Shown: positions 39,148 through 49,461 of the stretch, one piece after another | Layout: each line of letters begins with the position of its first letter | How positions within the stretch are numbered: position 1 is the stretch's first letter | Assembly: GCA_021739985.1 (NCBI GenBank) | Contig: JAIPAR010000002.1 | Coordinates: 1-55,022 of the forward strand | DNA length: 55,022 nt | Direction of reading: 5' to 3' | Source: Bacteroidales bacterium | GTDB lineage: Bacteria > Bacteroidota > Bacteroidia > Bacteroidales > M50B96 | Program-made: the position numbers and the translations under genes | Notes under the pieces: model-generated | Told to the model about the DNA's origin: nothing | What the model saw: only the letters and a program-made list of their open reading frames with translations | The model's database searches: none

Positions 39148-40377
39148 TTATGCATTCAATTTCTTTTGCAGATTAATATCGAGTGCATCCAGGAATGCTT
39201 CGGTAGTTAAATAATGTTCGGGTTTCAAATCGGCTCCGTAAATGGTTAAAGCCAGGTCTTTGGTCATTTTACCTTCTTCAACAGTTTCAATACAAACATT
39301 TTCCAGCGCATGACAGAAATTGATTAACTCTTGATTATTATCTAGTTTTCCGCGGAATTCGAGTCCACGAGTCCATGCAAAAATAGAAGCAATAGGGTTT
39401 GTAGAGGTAGGCTTTCCTTGTTGGTGCATGCGGTAATGACGGGTTACTGTACCGTGAGCAGCTTCAGCTTCCATGGTTTTACCATCCGGGGTAACAAGCG
39501 TAGAAGTCATGAGGCCTAAAGAGCCAAAACCTTGAGCCAGGGTATCAGATTGAACGTCGCCATCATAATTTTTAGCTGCCCAAACAAAGGCGCCTTCCCA
39601 TTTTAAAGCAGCAGCAACCATATCATCAATTAAACGATGCTCATAGGTGATGCCTGCAGCCTCGAATTGTGCTTTGTAGTTTTCCTCATAAACTGCCTGA
39701 AAGATATCTTTGAAACGACCATCATATTTTTTAAGGATGGTGTTTTTAGTTGATAGGTATAATGGCCAATTTTTCATCAAAGCTTGATTGAAGCAGGAAT
39801 GTGCAAAGCCGGTAATGGATTCATCGGTATTATACATAGCCATAGCAACTCCATCCCCTTCAAAATTATAGACTTCAAATTGTTGTTTTTCACCTCCATC
39901 GGTCGGTTCAAAAGTAATTGTCAGTTTACCTTTACCTTTAGTCACAAAGTCAGTTGCACGATATTGGTCTCCAAAGGCATGACGTCCGATGCAAATTGGA
40001 TATTTCCAGCCGGGAACCAGTCTAGGTACATTTTGAATCATAATAGGTTCACGGAAAACGGTTCCGCCTAGAATATTACGAATAGTTCCGTTGGGTGATT
40101 TCCACATTTTCTTTAGGCCAAATTCTTCGACTCTTTGTTCATCTGGTGTAATGGTAGCACATTTAATACCAACGCCATACTTTTGAATCGCATGAGCTGA
40201 ATCAATAGTAATCTGATCATCAGTTTCATCCCTTTTTTCAATCCCCAGGTCATAATATTTAATATCGAGGTCGAGATAAGGAAAGATTAATTTGTCTTTG
40301 ATTGCTTGCCAGATGATTCTGGTCATTTCATCACCATCCAGTTCTACAACGGGATTAAGTACTTTGATTTTTTTCAT
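39148..40377 (-). CDS. icd: NADP-dependent isocitrate dehydrogenase (eukaryotic-like type)
   Basis: [117 protein letters not shown]. Confidence 0.96.
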   Translation of the reverse strand: MKKIKVLNPVVELDGDEMTRIIWQAIKDKLIFPYLDLDIKYYDLGIEKRDETDDQITIDSAHAIQKYGVGIKCATITPDEQRVEEFGLKKMWKSPNGTIRNILGGTVFREPIMIQNVPRLVPGWKYPICIGRHAFGDQYRATDFVTKGKGKLTITFEPTDGGEKQQFEVYNFEGDGVAMAMYNTDESITGFAHSCFNQALMKNWPLYLSTKNTILKKYDGRFKDIFQAVYEENYKAQFEAAGITYEHRLIDDMVAAALKWEGAFVWAAKNYDGDVQSDTLAQGFGSLGLMTSTLVTPDGKTMEAEAAHGTVTRHYRMHQQGKPTSTNPIASIFAWTRGLEFRGKLDNNQELINFCHALENVCIETVEEGKMTKDLALTIYGADLKPEHYLTTEAFLDALDINLQKKLNA

Positions 40378-40556
40378 TACACTGAATTTTGGAACGTACT
40401 ACAATATCAATTTAGTTAATTAGCAAGATGATACAAGGTTATAGCCTGATAATCATCCGGACAAATGAATACATCTATGTAGTGATATATCTTCATTTAT
40501 CAGGTTGTAAAAATAGACAGCTTGCCTTTATTTTCAAAAAGTTTCGGTATCAAAGT

Positions 40557-40916
40557 TTAGCTAAGAATCAAATGTTGTAATTCACTTTCCAATTCTTCAA
40601 TAATTATTGGAGCAATTGTATCGAATTCCTGCACCAGGGTTCTCATTTCATCGACATCGCCATTGGTATGAGCGAGCTTTTCGAGTTGATTCATTTTGAC
40701 AGAAAGCTCAACAAGGCCGACCAGTGGGAGTTTTTGTTTCGCCCAATAAGCTGATTCTGCGAGTTTATATCGGCTGCCATTGGAAAAATATTCGATTAAT
40801 TCAGTTCGGTACATTTTTACATTCAGGATAGACAGACGAAGCATTTCGGCAACAATTGTCATGTTTCCGGCTGCATGTTTGTAAAGGTAGTCGAGGTTGA
40901 TATATTGATAAGTCAT
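40557..40916 (-). CDS. Small Hpt-like helical protein
   Basis: DYLYKHAAGNMTIVAEMLRLSILNVKMYRTELIEYFSNGSRYKLAESAYWAKQKLPLVGLVELSVKMNQLEKLA resembles the Hpt helical pattern, with no His at the expected site. Confidence 0.5.
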   Translation of the reverse strand: MTYQYINLDYLYKHAAGNMTIVAEMLRLSILNVKMYRTELIEYFSNGSRYKLAESAYWAKQKLPLVGLVELSVKMNQLEKLAHTNGDVDEMRTLVQEFDTIAPIIIEELESELQHLILS

Positions 40917-40944
40917 GATCTGGATAATTAGTGAAAGGGCAAAA

Positions 40945-40978
40945 ATAAAAAAATCCCGTTGTAGCGGGATTTTTTTAT
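40945..40978. terminator. Bidirectional Rho-independent terminator
   Basis: aaaaaaatcccg-ttgtag-cgggattttttt. Confidence 0.85.
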
Positions 40979-40994
40979 TCGGATGAGGGAAGAA

Positions 40995-42800
40995 TTAGTT
41001 AGTGGCTTTTTCCAGACGTTTCATGATAGAGAAGATGAAAACAGCAGATACCAGACAAACAGTAATGAATATAGCCCATAATTGCCATAATTCGATTTTA
41101 CTCCAGAATGTACTACCAACGAATAGGAGTTTATTCCCAACTGCAGTGGCAAGCAGCCATCCACCTTGCATAAGACCCTGGAAGCGTTGAGGAGCTACCT
41201 TTGATACAAAGGATAGACCCATTGGGCTAAGGAAAAGCTCAGCAATGGTAAGTATCAGATACGAGCTAATCAGCCAGCTTGGCATAATCCGGGATGAATC
41301 CGGGACAGGTGCACCGTTAAGTTCATGAGGAGAAATCAGTCCAATAGAGCCGACTAAAACAACCAGAAATCCAATAGAAGCGATAATCATACCGATACCA
41401 ATTTTCCGTGGAGTTGAAGGTTCTTTTTTAATTTTATTCAACCAGGCAAAGGCACCCATTACCATTGGGGTAAGGAAAACGATGAACAAAGGATTGAATG
41501 ATTGGAATACTTCAGGAGCAATAGGATTGCTGGTTTTGAAGGTTGTAGTGAAATAATAAGTTAAAACACCACCTGCGATAACCATGGCAGCACCAATCAG
41601 TTTGCCGGATGTTTTTTGTTCTTTACCGAATAGGAGGAAGAAACCGCTTAAACCTGCAATAAAGGCCAGAATAGAAGGTAGTGTAAAGAAGATATTATAG
41701 AAAGGCCCAACTTCTTTGACAATATAATCGCGTGCAAAGAAGGTTAAGGTTAATCCATTTTGATGGAAAGACATCCAGAAGAAGATAACAACGAAGAAGA
41801 CCAGAATTAATGAAGTTACTTTTGGTTTTTCCTCTTTGGTAGAAGACATCATAATCCAGGTTACAAAGGCGCCGAATAATCCGAAAGCCATTCCCGTTGC
41901 GAGATCTTTAACAAAACTAATAGCGAAAGCAACAGCAGCACCAACGAGGAGAGCAACAATAGCCGGAGCTAATTTGGATTTCTTTTCTTCGTTAGGATCA
42001 ACTGCTTTTACAGCTTGTTTTTCTTTATTAGGAAGTAATTTTCCGAAGGCTAAATAAACCACTAATGAAATCACCATAGCAATAGCGGCGATACCGAAGG
42101 CAAAGTTATATCCTCTTGAGAATATATCGATGTATTGCTGGGCAAATGCAGAAAGGTCTGTGATAGGGCCATTGATACTGACAGCGTTAGCCAGTTCCTG
42201 AAATTTAGTCGTATCAACAACCTGAGTATTATTTGCTATATCATTGATGTATTGATGGCATTGTGCAGGTAAACTTCCATCGTGATGGAATCCGTTCTTT
42301 TCGAGCCACCAGTTACGAACGCCGGTAGCAGCAAAAGGAGCGAAGAACGCACCCACATTAATCCCCATGTAAAACAGCATAAACGCTGAATCCCGAAGAC
42401 TTGAATATTTCGGGTCGTCATATAGCTGACCAACAACAGCTTGCAAATTACCTTTGAACAATCCATTTCCAAATGCAATGGTAAACAAAGCAATCAAAGT
42501 TAAATTGAGCGTTAATCCCTCAATAAACAAAGCAGCATAACCGGCAAGCATAATGAGAATCCCAAAGAAGATTACCAGTTTATACTTTTTTGTGGTATCG
42601 GCTAAAATCCCTCCAATTAGGGCTAATGCATAAATGCCGAAATAAAACCAGCTATAATAGTCTCCTGCTTCGCCTTCGCTCAGGCCAAATTTTACTTGCA
42701 GGAACAAAACCAGAATAGCCATCATGGTGTAAAACCCGAAGCGTTCCCCCATATTAGCGAAAAACGCAACAAATAGTCCTTTTGGATGTCCTTTAAACAT
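40995..42800 (-). CDS. POT/PTR-family peptide MFS transporter
   Basis: MFKGHPKGLFVAFFANMGERFGFYTMMAILVLFLQVKFGLSEGEAGDYYSWFYFGIYALALIGGILAD; multiple TM segments. Start placed at ATG 42800 rather than ORF start 42857 (see findings). Confidence 0.9.
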   Translation of the reverse strand: MFKGHPKGLFVAFFANMGERFGFYTMMAILVLFLQVKFGLSEGEAGDYYSWFYFGIYALALIGGILADTTKKYKLVIFFGILIMLAGYAALFIEGLTLNLTLIALFTIAFGNGLFKGNLQAVVGQLYDDPKYSSLRDSAFMLFYMGINVGAFFAPFAATGVRNWWLEKNGFHHDGSLPAQCHQYINDIANNTQVVDTTKFQELANAVSINGPITDLSAFAQQYIDIFSRGYNFAFGIAAIAMVISLVVYLAFGKLLPNKEKQAVKAVDPNEEKKSKLAPAIVALLVGAAVAFAISFVKDLATGMAFGLFGAFVTWIMMSSTKEEKPKVTSLILVFFVVIFFWMSFHQNGLTLTFFARDYIVKEVGPFYNIFFTLPSILAFIAGLSGFFLLFGKEQKTSGKLIGAAMVIAGGVLTYYFTTTFKTSNPIAPEVFQSFNPLFIVFLTPMVMGAFAWLNKIKKEPSTPRKIGIGMIIASIGFLVVLVGSIGLISPHELNGAPVPDSSRIMPSWLISSYLILTIAELFLSPMGLSFVSKVAPQRFQGLMQGGWLLATAVGNKLLFVGSTFWSKIELWQLWAIFITVCLVSAVFIFSIMKRLEKATN

Positions 42801-42835
42801 GTTTATCAGTTTTAGTGTTAAATTGTTAAGCAGGA

Positions 42836-42865
42836 CAAATATAAAAAGCTTTTTCAATTATCAAA
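42836..42865 (-). promoter_or_regulatory. Probable promoter of the POT transporter
   Basis: Minus strand TTTG - N18 - TATATTTG, about 36 nt upstream of ATG 42800. Confidence 0.6.
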
Positions 42866-43042
42866 GAGGCTTTTTCCGACCTTGAAAAATCTTCCGATAT
42901 GTTTTAAAAACTATAGCATATATCATGAATTTGGTATGGATTTTTTAATACTTTTCGCACCTTCTGCTTCGTTTGTTTAAAAATGCCTGAAATAGCAGGA
43001 AAGACAACGGGATAACTAAATTGAATTGAAAATATTGGGTAC

Positions 43043-44554
43043 ATGACAAAGATAGCCACCTCCGGACAGATAAGGGAAGCTGATGCTTTTACTATTGAAA
43101 ATGAGCCGATTGCATCGATTGATTTAATGCTTCGTGCTGCTGAACAGCTCCGAAACAGCATTATCAACCGGTATTCAAAGAATAGCTGTTTTCAACTTTT
43201 CTGTGGGCCGGGGAATAATGGAGGAGATGGTTTTGCTCTAGCCATTTTATTATTGGAATCGGGCTATCAGGTTGAAGTTTTTCATCCAAAAGCTGAGTTA
43301 TTATCCGATGACGCAGCCTGTTTTTTTCAAAGGCTGAAGCATACTTCAATCCCCTGTCTAGATTATTCCCGCAATGTGTTGGATATTTCTATTCATCCAG
43401 ACGCTATTTTGGTGGATGCCTTATTTGGTACAGGTTTGAGTCGTAAACTGGAAGGCGATTATGCCATTTTGGTAGATTTAATGAATCAATCAGGAAATTC
43501 CATCATTTCCGTAGATATACCTTCCGGGCTTTTTTGTGAAGATAATTCAGGGAATGATTTGGAATCTGTTATTCATGCCAGCCTGACTTTGAGTTTTCAA
43601 TTTCCAAAGCTTGCATTCTTTTTCCCTGAACATGCGGCTATCCTTGGAGACTGGGAAATTTTGCCGATTGGAATCCATCCTGAGTTTATAGAATCTATGG
43701 ACACGCAGTACCATCTACTAATTCCTGAATTTCTGCGAACACGATTACATAGTCGCAAAAGATTTGATCATAAAGGAATCTTTGGACATGGATTTTTGGT
43801 AGCCGGAAGCTATGGTAAAATGGGTGCTGCGATTTTGGCAGGAAAGGCATGCTTAAGGTCTGGTGTTGGTTTATTGACCATTCATGTTCCCCGGTTTGGG
43901 TATGATATTATTCAGAACACCCTTCCGGAAGCCATGGCCAGTATTGATAAATATGATAAACTTATTTCCAAGATTCCAGGTTGTGATGGATATACAGCTG
44001 TTGGTATTGGACCCGGTATCGGGAAATCCATGTACACGTATCAAGCCTTAAAAGATTTGTTTCAGCGAAGTACTTGTCCTTTAGTTATTGATGCGGATGC
44101 GATAAATTTATTAGCTGAGCATCAGGAATTACTCGATATCATGCCGCAGGGATGTGTATTAACTCCTCATTTTAAAGAGTTTGAACGCTTGGTAGGTCCA
44201 TCTGCCAATCATTATGTTCGAATTCAAAAGCAGATTGAGTTTGCAGAGAAGTATCAGGTGGTGGTTGTTTTGAAAGGAGCCCGTACTTCTATTGCAAGCC
44301 CCGATGGAAGCTGCTATTTCAACATAACAGGAAATCCCGGAATGGCTAAAGGTGGCAGTGGGGATGTTTTAACAGGGATTGTGCTTTCTTTTCTGGCTCA
44401 GGGCTATTCCGCACAGGATGCTGCTATGCTTGCTGTGTATCTTCATGGATTGGCAGGTGATTTTGGCAAAGCTGAGTATGGTGAAGAAGCTTTGCTTCCG
44501 GGAGATACCGTTAATATGCTTGGCAAAGCATTTAATACTTTAAAAGGGATTTAA
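43043..44554 (+). CDS. nnr: Bifunctional NAD(P)H-hydrate epimerase / ADP-dependent NAD(P)H-hydrate dehydratase
   Basis: YjeF_N: FCGPGNNGGDGFALAILL, DALFGTGLSRKLEG, SVDIPSGL; carbohydrate-kinase-like C-terminal half: VVLKGARTSIASPDG…GNPGMAKGGSGDVLTGIV. Confidence 0.95.
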   Translation: MTKIATSGQIREADAFTIENEPIASIDLMLRAAEQLRNSIINRYSKNSCFQLFCGPGNNGGDGFALAILLLESGYQVEVFHPKAELLSDDAACFFQRLKHTSIPCLDYSRNVLDISIHPDAILVDALFGTGLSRKLEGDYAILVDLMNQSGNSIISVDIPSGLFCEDNSGNDLESVIHASLTLSFQFPKLAFFFPEHAAILGDWEILPIGIHPEFIESMDTQYHLLIPEFLRTRLHSRKRFDHKGIFGHGFLVAGSYGKMGAAILAGKACLRSGVGLLTIHVPRFGYDIIQNTLPEAMASIDKYDKLISKIPGCDGYTAVGIGPGIGKSMYTYQALKDLFQRSTCPLVIDADAINLLAEHQELLDIMPQGCVLTPHFKEFERLVGPSANHYVRIQKQIEFAEKYQVVVVLKGARTSIASPDGSCYFNITGNPGMAKGGSGDVLTGIVLSFLAQGYSAQDAAMLAVYLHGLAGDFGKAEYGEEALLPGDTVNMLGKAFNTLKGI

Positions 44555-44718
44555 ATTTTGATATCCTTTGATTATCAATCCATTCGATTCCGTTTTATCC
44601 ATTTTTCAAGTAAGATGATTATTAGTTGAGTCGAAGTAGGTTGTAAGATATCTGGAATTTTGGCAGGTGATTTGGGCAGAAATGTTTAATATCGCCGGGT
44701 AGAATTAATTACTGGTTT

Positions 44719-45918
44719 ATGAAAAGATATTCTGTTATTGCTATCCTGCTTGCTATTGGGCTAACATCTTGTAATTCAGTCAGAATCATTCCGCTGGATG
44801 CCTATAAAGCTCATGAAGCCTATGATCATGCTGTTTTATATAACCTTCCGAAAAATCAATTTCATTTTGAGATTAAAGTAAATGAAAGGCAGTTGATTCC
44901 AGGCGAATTTTCAGCTTATAGCCAGGAGTTGCTTGGCATTCAGCCGGTAACGGAAAAGCAGGAGTCTTCATGGCGTATTGCGGATATTTCCATTGAAATG
45001 CAAGCAGTTCCTGATTCAACGCAGTATTATATGATTGATCAACCAGGTAGAACTTTCCTGGCTTATCCCCATTTCAGTCCTTCTGGCCTTCTTTTATCAT
45101 TTAATGCAGATGTTCCTCAGGCAGATGAAAATTTCATACGAAAAGGTAATATTGAGGGTGAACTGTCGATGGAGTTGCAGCAGTCAGGTGCTTTGATTAA
45201 TGCTACGGAAGAGCGTGTGGATACTACTTATAAGTATTTTGATACGGATACGGCTTCCTTTAGGGTACCTTTAATCCGCAAGAGCGTTGTTTCGAAATCA
45301 TCACGCGACCAGGCTCAGGATGTTGCCAAAATGTTGCTTGAATTGAGGGAAGAAAAATTTAATTTGTTAATGGGAGAAGAAAATGAATTCCCAGATGGCC
45401 GGGCATTTGAAGTTGCTTTTAACGAGTACGAACGAATCGAGAATCAATATTTGCCTTTATTTATGGGCAAAACCAGACAACAAAATTTCTTTTATCAGTT
45501 TAGTTTTCTTCCGGACACTCAGAGTGTTAAGGATGGCGTTGTGCTTGGTTATTTTAATGATAAAACCGGATTTTCCGGTGTGGGGACAAACCCGGCAGAT
45601 GCTGTTATACTTCGGTTTGAATTGATAAATTCCCCTGCTTTGTTTGACTCGCTTGCTGTGGCGATTGACTCTGCCGGATATAAAAATCCCGGACTTTACG
45701 TACGAAATCCTGCAACTTATCGATTGATTATCAGTCATAAAAATAAAGTACTCGCACAGGCTGTTTATCCAATTTCTCAACTTGGAAAAGTGTACCAATT
45801 TCCTGTTAAAGATGTTTTATGTGATAAAACATACATTGAATTTTATCCGGAGACAGGCGCAATTAAAAAAGTAAGTCGCTCTGAATCAAACTATAAAGAA
45901 CACAATCCTAAGTTTTAA
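44719..45918 (+). CDS. DUF4831-like lipoprotein
   Basis: Lipobox IGLTSC; pattern DHAVLYNLPKNQFHFEIKVNERQLIPGEFSAYSQELLGI resembles the Bacteroidota DUF4831 family. Confidence 0.6.
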   Translation: MKRYSVIAILLAIGLTSCNSVRIIPLDAYKAHEAYDHAVLYNLPKNQFHFEIKVNERQLIPGEFSAYSQELLGIQPVTEKQESSWRIADISIEMQAVPDSTQYYMIDQPGRTFLAYPHFSPSGLLLSFNADVPQADENFIRKGNIEGELSMELQQSGALINATEERVDTTYKYFDTDTASFRVPLIRKSVVSKSSRDQAQDVAKMLLELREEKFNLLMGEENEFPDGRAFEVAFNEYERIENQYLPLFMGKTRQQNFFYQFSFLPDTQSVKDGVVLGYFNDKTGFSGVGTNPADAVILRFELINSPALFDSLAVAIDSAGYKNPGLYVRNPATYRLIISHKNKVLAQAVYPISQLGKVYQFPVKDVLCDKTYIEFYPETGAIKKVSRSESNYKEHNPKF

Positions 45919-46943
45919 GGTGTTGATTTTTGATAGGATGCTTTAAATTCATCCCATGTTTTTGATTGATAGGCATTACTGGCAAAGTAATGCAGAATCA
46001 GGTCGGTATCTGTTTTATTGATAAATCCTTTGACTTTATTGATAATCATAGTTTTTTCATCCATCATAAGCAAGGTAGGATAATACATCTCTCCATTCAG
46101 TAAGGCAATTGGAAGTTGATGCGGATAGTTGGGCATTTTAAGCTCATTCACAAAGGTCCTTCCGGATACTGTAACTGTATCAGTCCGTTCCGCAAGCATT
46201 TTTACGGCATAGTAATTTTGGTTGATATAATCGGTAATAGCCGAATCGGTAAGAATGGTGGCATTGTACAGCAGCGAGCTTACGATAGTGCCTGAGTAAA
46301 TGGAGACAATTATTTTGCGGGGTTCCTTTTGAACTTTTTCAATGGCATCTTCAAAGCTTATCCAGTTGATACGGTCAACTGGCAAAGCTTGTTGGTGATA
46401 CACCGATTCAAAGCTTTTATTGAAATCGTCATAAGGAGCCGATTTATTGACCTGTTCGGAGAAGTAAATAAGGATAGGTTCAATTTGCTCGGGCTTAAGG
46501 TATCCTGCGACCGGGTAGTTATTGAATTTTTCATCAATATAAACCAAGGTTGGGTAAGATAAGCGTCCGTTGAGCAACTCATTGGCTAATTCATGAGAGG
46601 AACGACGTCCGGTATTTGGATTTACATACTTTTTCCCCCGATACATGATAGTGTCAAATCCTTCGGCATTGAATTTTACAGGATAGAAGCGGGCATTGAT
46701 AAAACCAGCTATATTCGGGTCAGCGAAAGTAGTAGTATCCATCACTTTACACCATCCACACCAATCGGTATAAGCATCGAGCAAAATGGTGCGAGGCTCT
46801 TTTTCCTGTTTGATGAGGGCCTCTTCCAAGGTCATCCAATTAACAAGACTTTTTTTCGGAGTTTGCCCTAAAGCCGGAAACTGGAAAATCAATAGAAATA
46901 GAATGGCTGATGCCAGGAGTTTATGGAAGGATTTATTAGTCAT
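45915..46943 (-). CDS. Thioredoxin-family protein with two tandem thioredoxin-like halves
   Basis: First half has DAYTDWCGWCKVMDTTTF (CxxC); second half is co-linear with it but lacks CxxC. Confidence 0.85.
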   Translation of the reverse strand: MTNKSFHKLLASAILFLLIFQFPALGQTPKKSLVNWMTLEEALIKQEKEPRTILLDAYTDWCGWCKVMDTTTFADPNIAGFINARFYPVKFNAEGFDTIMYRGKKYVNPNTGRRSSHELANELLNGRLSYPTLVYIDEKFNNYPVAGYLKPEQIEPILIYFSEQVNKSAPYDDFNKSFESVYHQQALPVDRINWISFEDAIEKVQKEPRKIIVSIYSGTIVSSLLYNATILTDSAITDYINQNYYAVKMLAERTDTVTVSGRTFVNELKMPNYPHQLPIALLNGEMYYPTLLMMDEKTMIINKVKGFINKTDTDLILHYFASNAYQSKTWDEFKASYQKSTP

Positions 46944-46951
46944 ATGCAGGA

Positions 46952-49147
46952 TTATCTGTTTTTAAATTCATTGATACCATGATCCAGAAATTGGATGAAT
47001 TCCTGGACATTCAGGTTATATCCCCGAGGTTTAACTAAAACTTGTTCATTCTTATCAAGCAAAACATAATAGGGTTGAGCATTCACGTTATAGCGGGTAA
47101 TTTGCATATCTGCATTTTTCTTGCCCAGTGTTTTCTTCAATTTTCCATCAAATGAAGATGTAATCCATTCTTCTTCCGGAAGTTGAATCTTTTTATCATC
47201 AACATACAAAGCCACAACTATAAATTCATTCTTGAGACGTTTCAGAACTTCCGGATCAGACCATACATTAGCTTCCATTTCCCTGCAATTTACACATCCA
47301 TGTCCGGTAAAATCGATAAAAAGAGGTTTGTTTTGGGCTTTGGCGCAAGCAAGAGCCTGATTATAATCGAAAAAACCTTTTAATCCATGAGGAAGGTGCA
47401 ATTGGTCGGCATAGTTGGGTGCCTCACAGGGAGCTGCATCTGAGGATTGATTAGCTGTTGAAACGTTTCCGGATTGGAGTTGGTCTTGAATAGAGAAAGA
47501 ACTTTCTATTATTTTATCATCAATATCAAAGTCATGTGTAGCAGCCGGGGGTAAATACCCTGAAAGTGCTTTTAAAGGCGCGCCAAACATGCCGGGAATC
47601 AGGTAAACGACAAAAGTAAAAGTGATGATTGCCAGTATCAGGCGAGGTACTTTAATATGAGGCAGTGGACTGTCATGTGCAAACTTCAGTTTACCAAGCA
47701 GATAGAGGCCCATCAATGTAAAAATAACTACCCAGAAAGCAATATAAATGTCACGGTCAAGTAATCCCCAATGGTAGGTTTGATCAGCTACACTTAAGAA
47801 TTTCAGACCTAAAGCCAATTCGATGAATCCCAGAACAACTTTCACAGAATTGAGCCAGCCGCCGGATTTCGGCAAGGAACTTAACCAACTTGGGAAGAAA
47901 GCGAAGAGGGTAAAAGGAAGAGCAAACGCTAAGGAGAAGCCAAACATACCTACTATCGGTTTCAGGATAGCGCCACCGGCTGATTCAACAAGGATTGCTC
48001 CAACGATTGGGCCTGTACAGGAAAATGAAACAAGTACAAGGGTGACAGCCATGAAGATAGCTCCCACGATGCCGCCTTTATCAGCTTTTGCATCGGATTT
48101 ATTAACCAGACTGCTTGGCAGAACAATTTCGAACATGCCGAGGAAAGATGCTGCAAAGAATAGGAAAATCAAGAAGAACAAGACATTCGGAATCCAGTGC
48201 GTGGATAGGAAATTAGCAAATTCGGGTCCGGCAACAACGGCCAGAATGGAACCAATAAAGGTGTAGATGGCAATAATCGAAAATCCATACACAATGGCTT
48301 GCACTTGACCTTTGGCCTTGTGTTCTTTATCTTTCATGAAGAAGGTAACCGTCATTGGAATCATCGGGAATACGCAAGGAGTAAGGATTGCAGCTAGTCC
48401 GGCCAGAAAAGAAATAAAGAAGAACCACCAGAGACTTTTCCCTTCGGTGCTATCGTCATCCATGTTTACCAGGGTAGGCGTGCCGGTTTTGCTTGTATCT
48501 GCTGCCACTGTTTGAGTTGCATGAAGGCTGTCAACGGAGCCGGCTGCAGAGACAGGGTTATTTCCCTGAGCAGGAACAGTTTCAGCGGATTCGCTTTTCA
48601 TTTCAGATACCTGGAAGCTTTTTACCTTGGGTTCTGTTTTGATTGGCTCAGTAGCTTTTTGGCCGGAGCCTCCATTCACAGAGATTGTTAAATCGTTGTT
48701 CCCCGGCACGCATCTTCCATCAATACATGCCTGATAATCAGCGTTTAAATCAATATTGAATCCTTTATCTTGAAGTATTTTTATCTTTTGTTTAAAGATT
48801 ACCGTCCCTTCAAAATACAAATTGGTGATTTTGAACACTTCGTCCCATTCCTCCTTTGGTTTAGGCTCGGTAACTTCTCCGATTCGCTCATAATTCTCTG
48901 ATGGTTGAAATTCAAAGATTAAAGGAAGCGGACCACCTTCCGGTGTTTTCTGGCTATACAGATGCCAATGCTCTTCAATGGTCGCAATTAATTGAATCTC
49001 AGCATTTGCCTTGTCTAGTTGTACCAGTTTTGATTTCCAGGTAACCGGAGTTTCAATTTGAGCGGAAAGACTGAGGTGGGAGAGAAGAACTATTCCCAAC
49101 AACGAGAGGAAGAATCTGATTGGTGAAAAAGTTTTTTTGGCCATCAT
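46952..49147 (-). CDS. dsbD: Protein-disulfide reductase DsbD family (thiol:disulfide interchange)
   Basis: N-terminal nDsbD-like domain, TM core (LTPCVFPMIPMTVTFFMKD, SFSCTGPIVGAILVES), C-terminal thioredoxin domain FTGHGCVNCREMEANVW. Confidence 0.92.
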   Translation of the reverse strand: MMAKKTFSPIRFFLSLLGIVLLSHLSLSAQIETPVTWKSKLVQLDKANAEIQLIATIEEHWHLYSQKTPEGGPLPLIFEFQPSENYERIGEVTEPKPKEEWDEVFKITNLYFEGTVIFKQKIKILQDKGFNIDLNADYQACIDGRCVPGNNDLTISVNGGSGQKATEPIKTEPKVKSFQVSEMKSESAETVPAQGNNPVSAAGSVDSLHATQTVAADTSKTGTPTLVNMDDDSTEGKSLWWFFFISFLAGLAAILTPCVFPMIPMTVTFFMKDKEHKAKGQVQAIVYGFSIIAIYTFIGSILAVVAGPEFANFLSTHWIPNVLFFLIFLFFAASFLGMFEIVLPSSLVNKSDAKADKGGIVGAIFMAVTLVLVSFSCTGPIVGAILVESAGGAILKPIVGMFGFSLAFALPFTLFAFFPSWLSSLPKSGGWLNSVKVVLGFIELALGLKFLSVADQTYHWGLLDRDIYIAFWVVIFTLMGLYLLGKLKFAHDSPLPHIKVPRLILAIITFTFVVYLIPGMFGAPLKALSGYLPPAATHDFDIDDKIIESSFSIQDQLQSGNVSTANQSSDAAPCEAPNYADQLHLPHGLKGFFDYNQALACAKAQNKPLFIDFTGHGCVNCREMEANVWSDPEVLKRLKNEFIVVALYVDDKKIQLPEEEWITSSFDGKLKKTLGKKNADMQITRYNVNAQPYYVLLDKNEQVLVKPRGYNLNVQEFIQFLDHGINEFKNR

Positions 49148-49461
49148 GTTATAGTTAAGTTATAGGTTCAAAAAAAGAACATAATGCGCTGTAAAAGAGA
49201 AAGTATAATTATATCTAGATATATAGATATAAGATATAACTCTACCTCATAATAAAAACGCAAGGCAAAAATAGAATAATTTGGATGCTAAAAAGAGATG
49301 GAATGGTCAGGAAATTCTAAAAGATACTTAAAATAAGTTTTTTTAACAGCCCAAGATGCCTGATTCTTAATATAACCAACCCGTAATATGAGGGTATTGA
49401 ATCAGGTAAGGATATTACTCTTAAGGTTTTAAATGATATCAGTGGATAAACTTACCAGGAA

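Noticed and set aside
47823-48266. 147-aa ORF on plus strand
   Set aside because: Antisense to dsbD TM core; composition reflects reversed hydrophobic codons.
49148-49461. Possible additional gene between rng and dsbD
   Set aside because: No ORF of convincing length or composition; AT-rich with hairpin-forming octamers instead.
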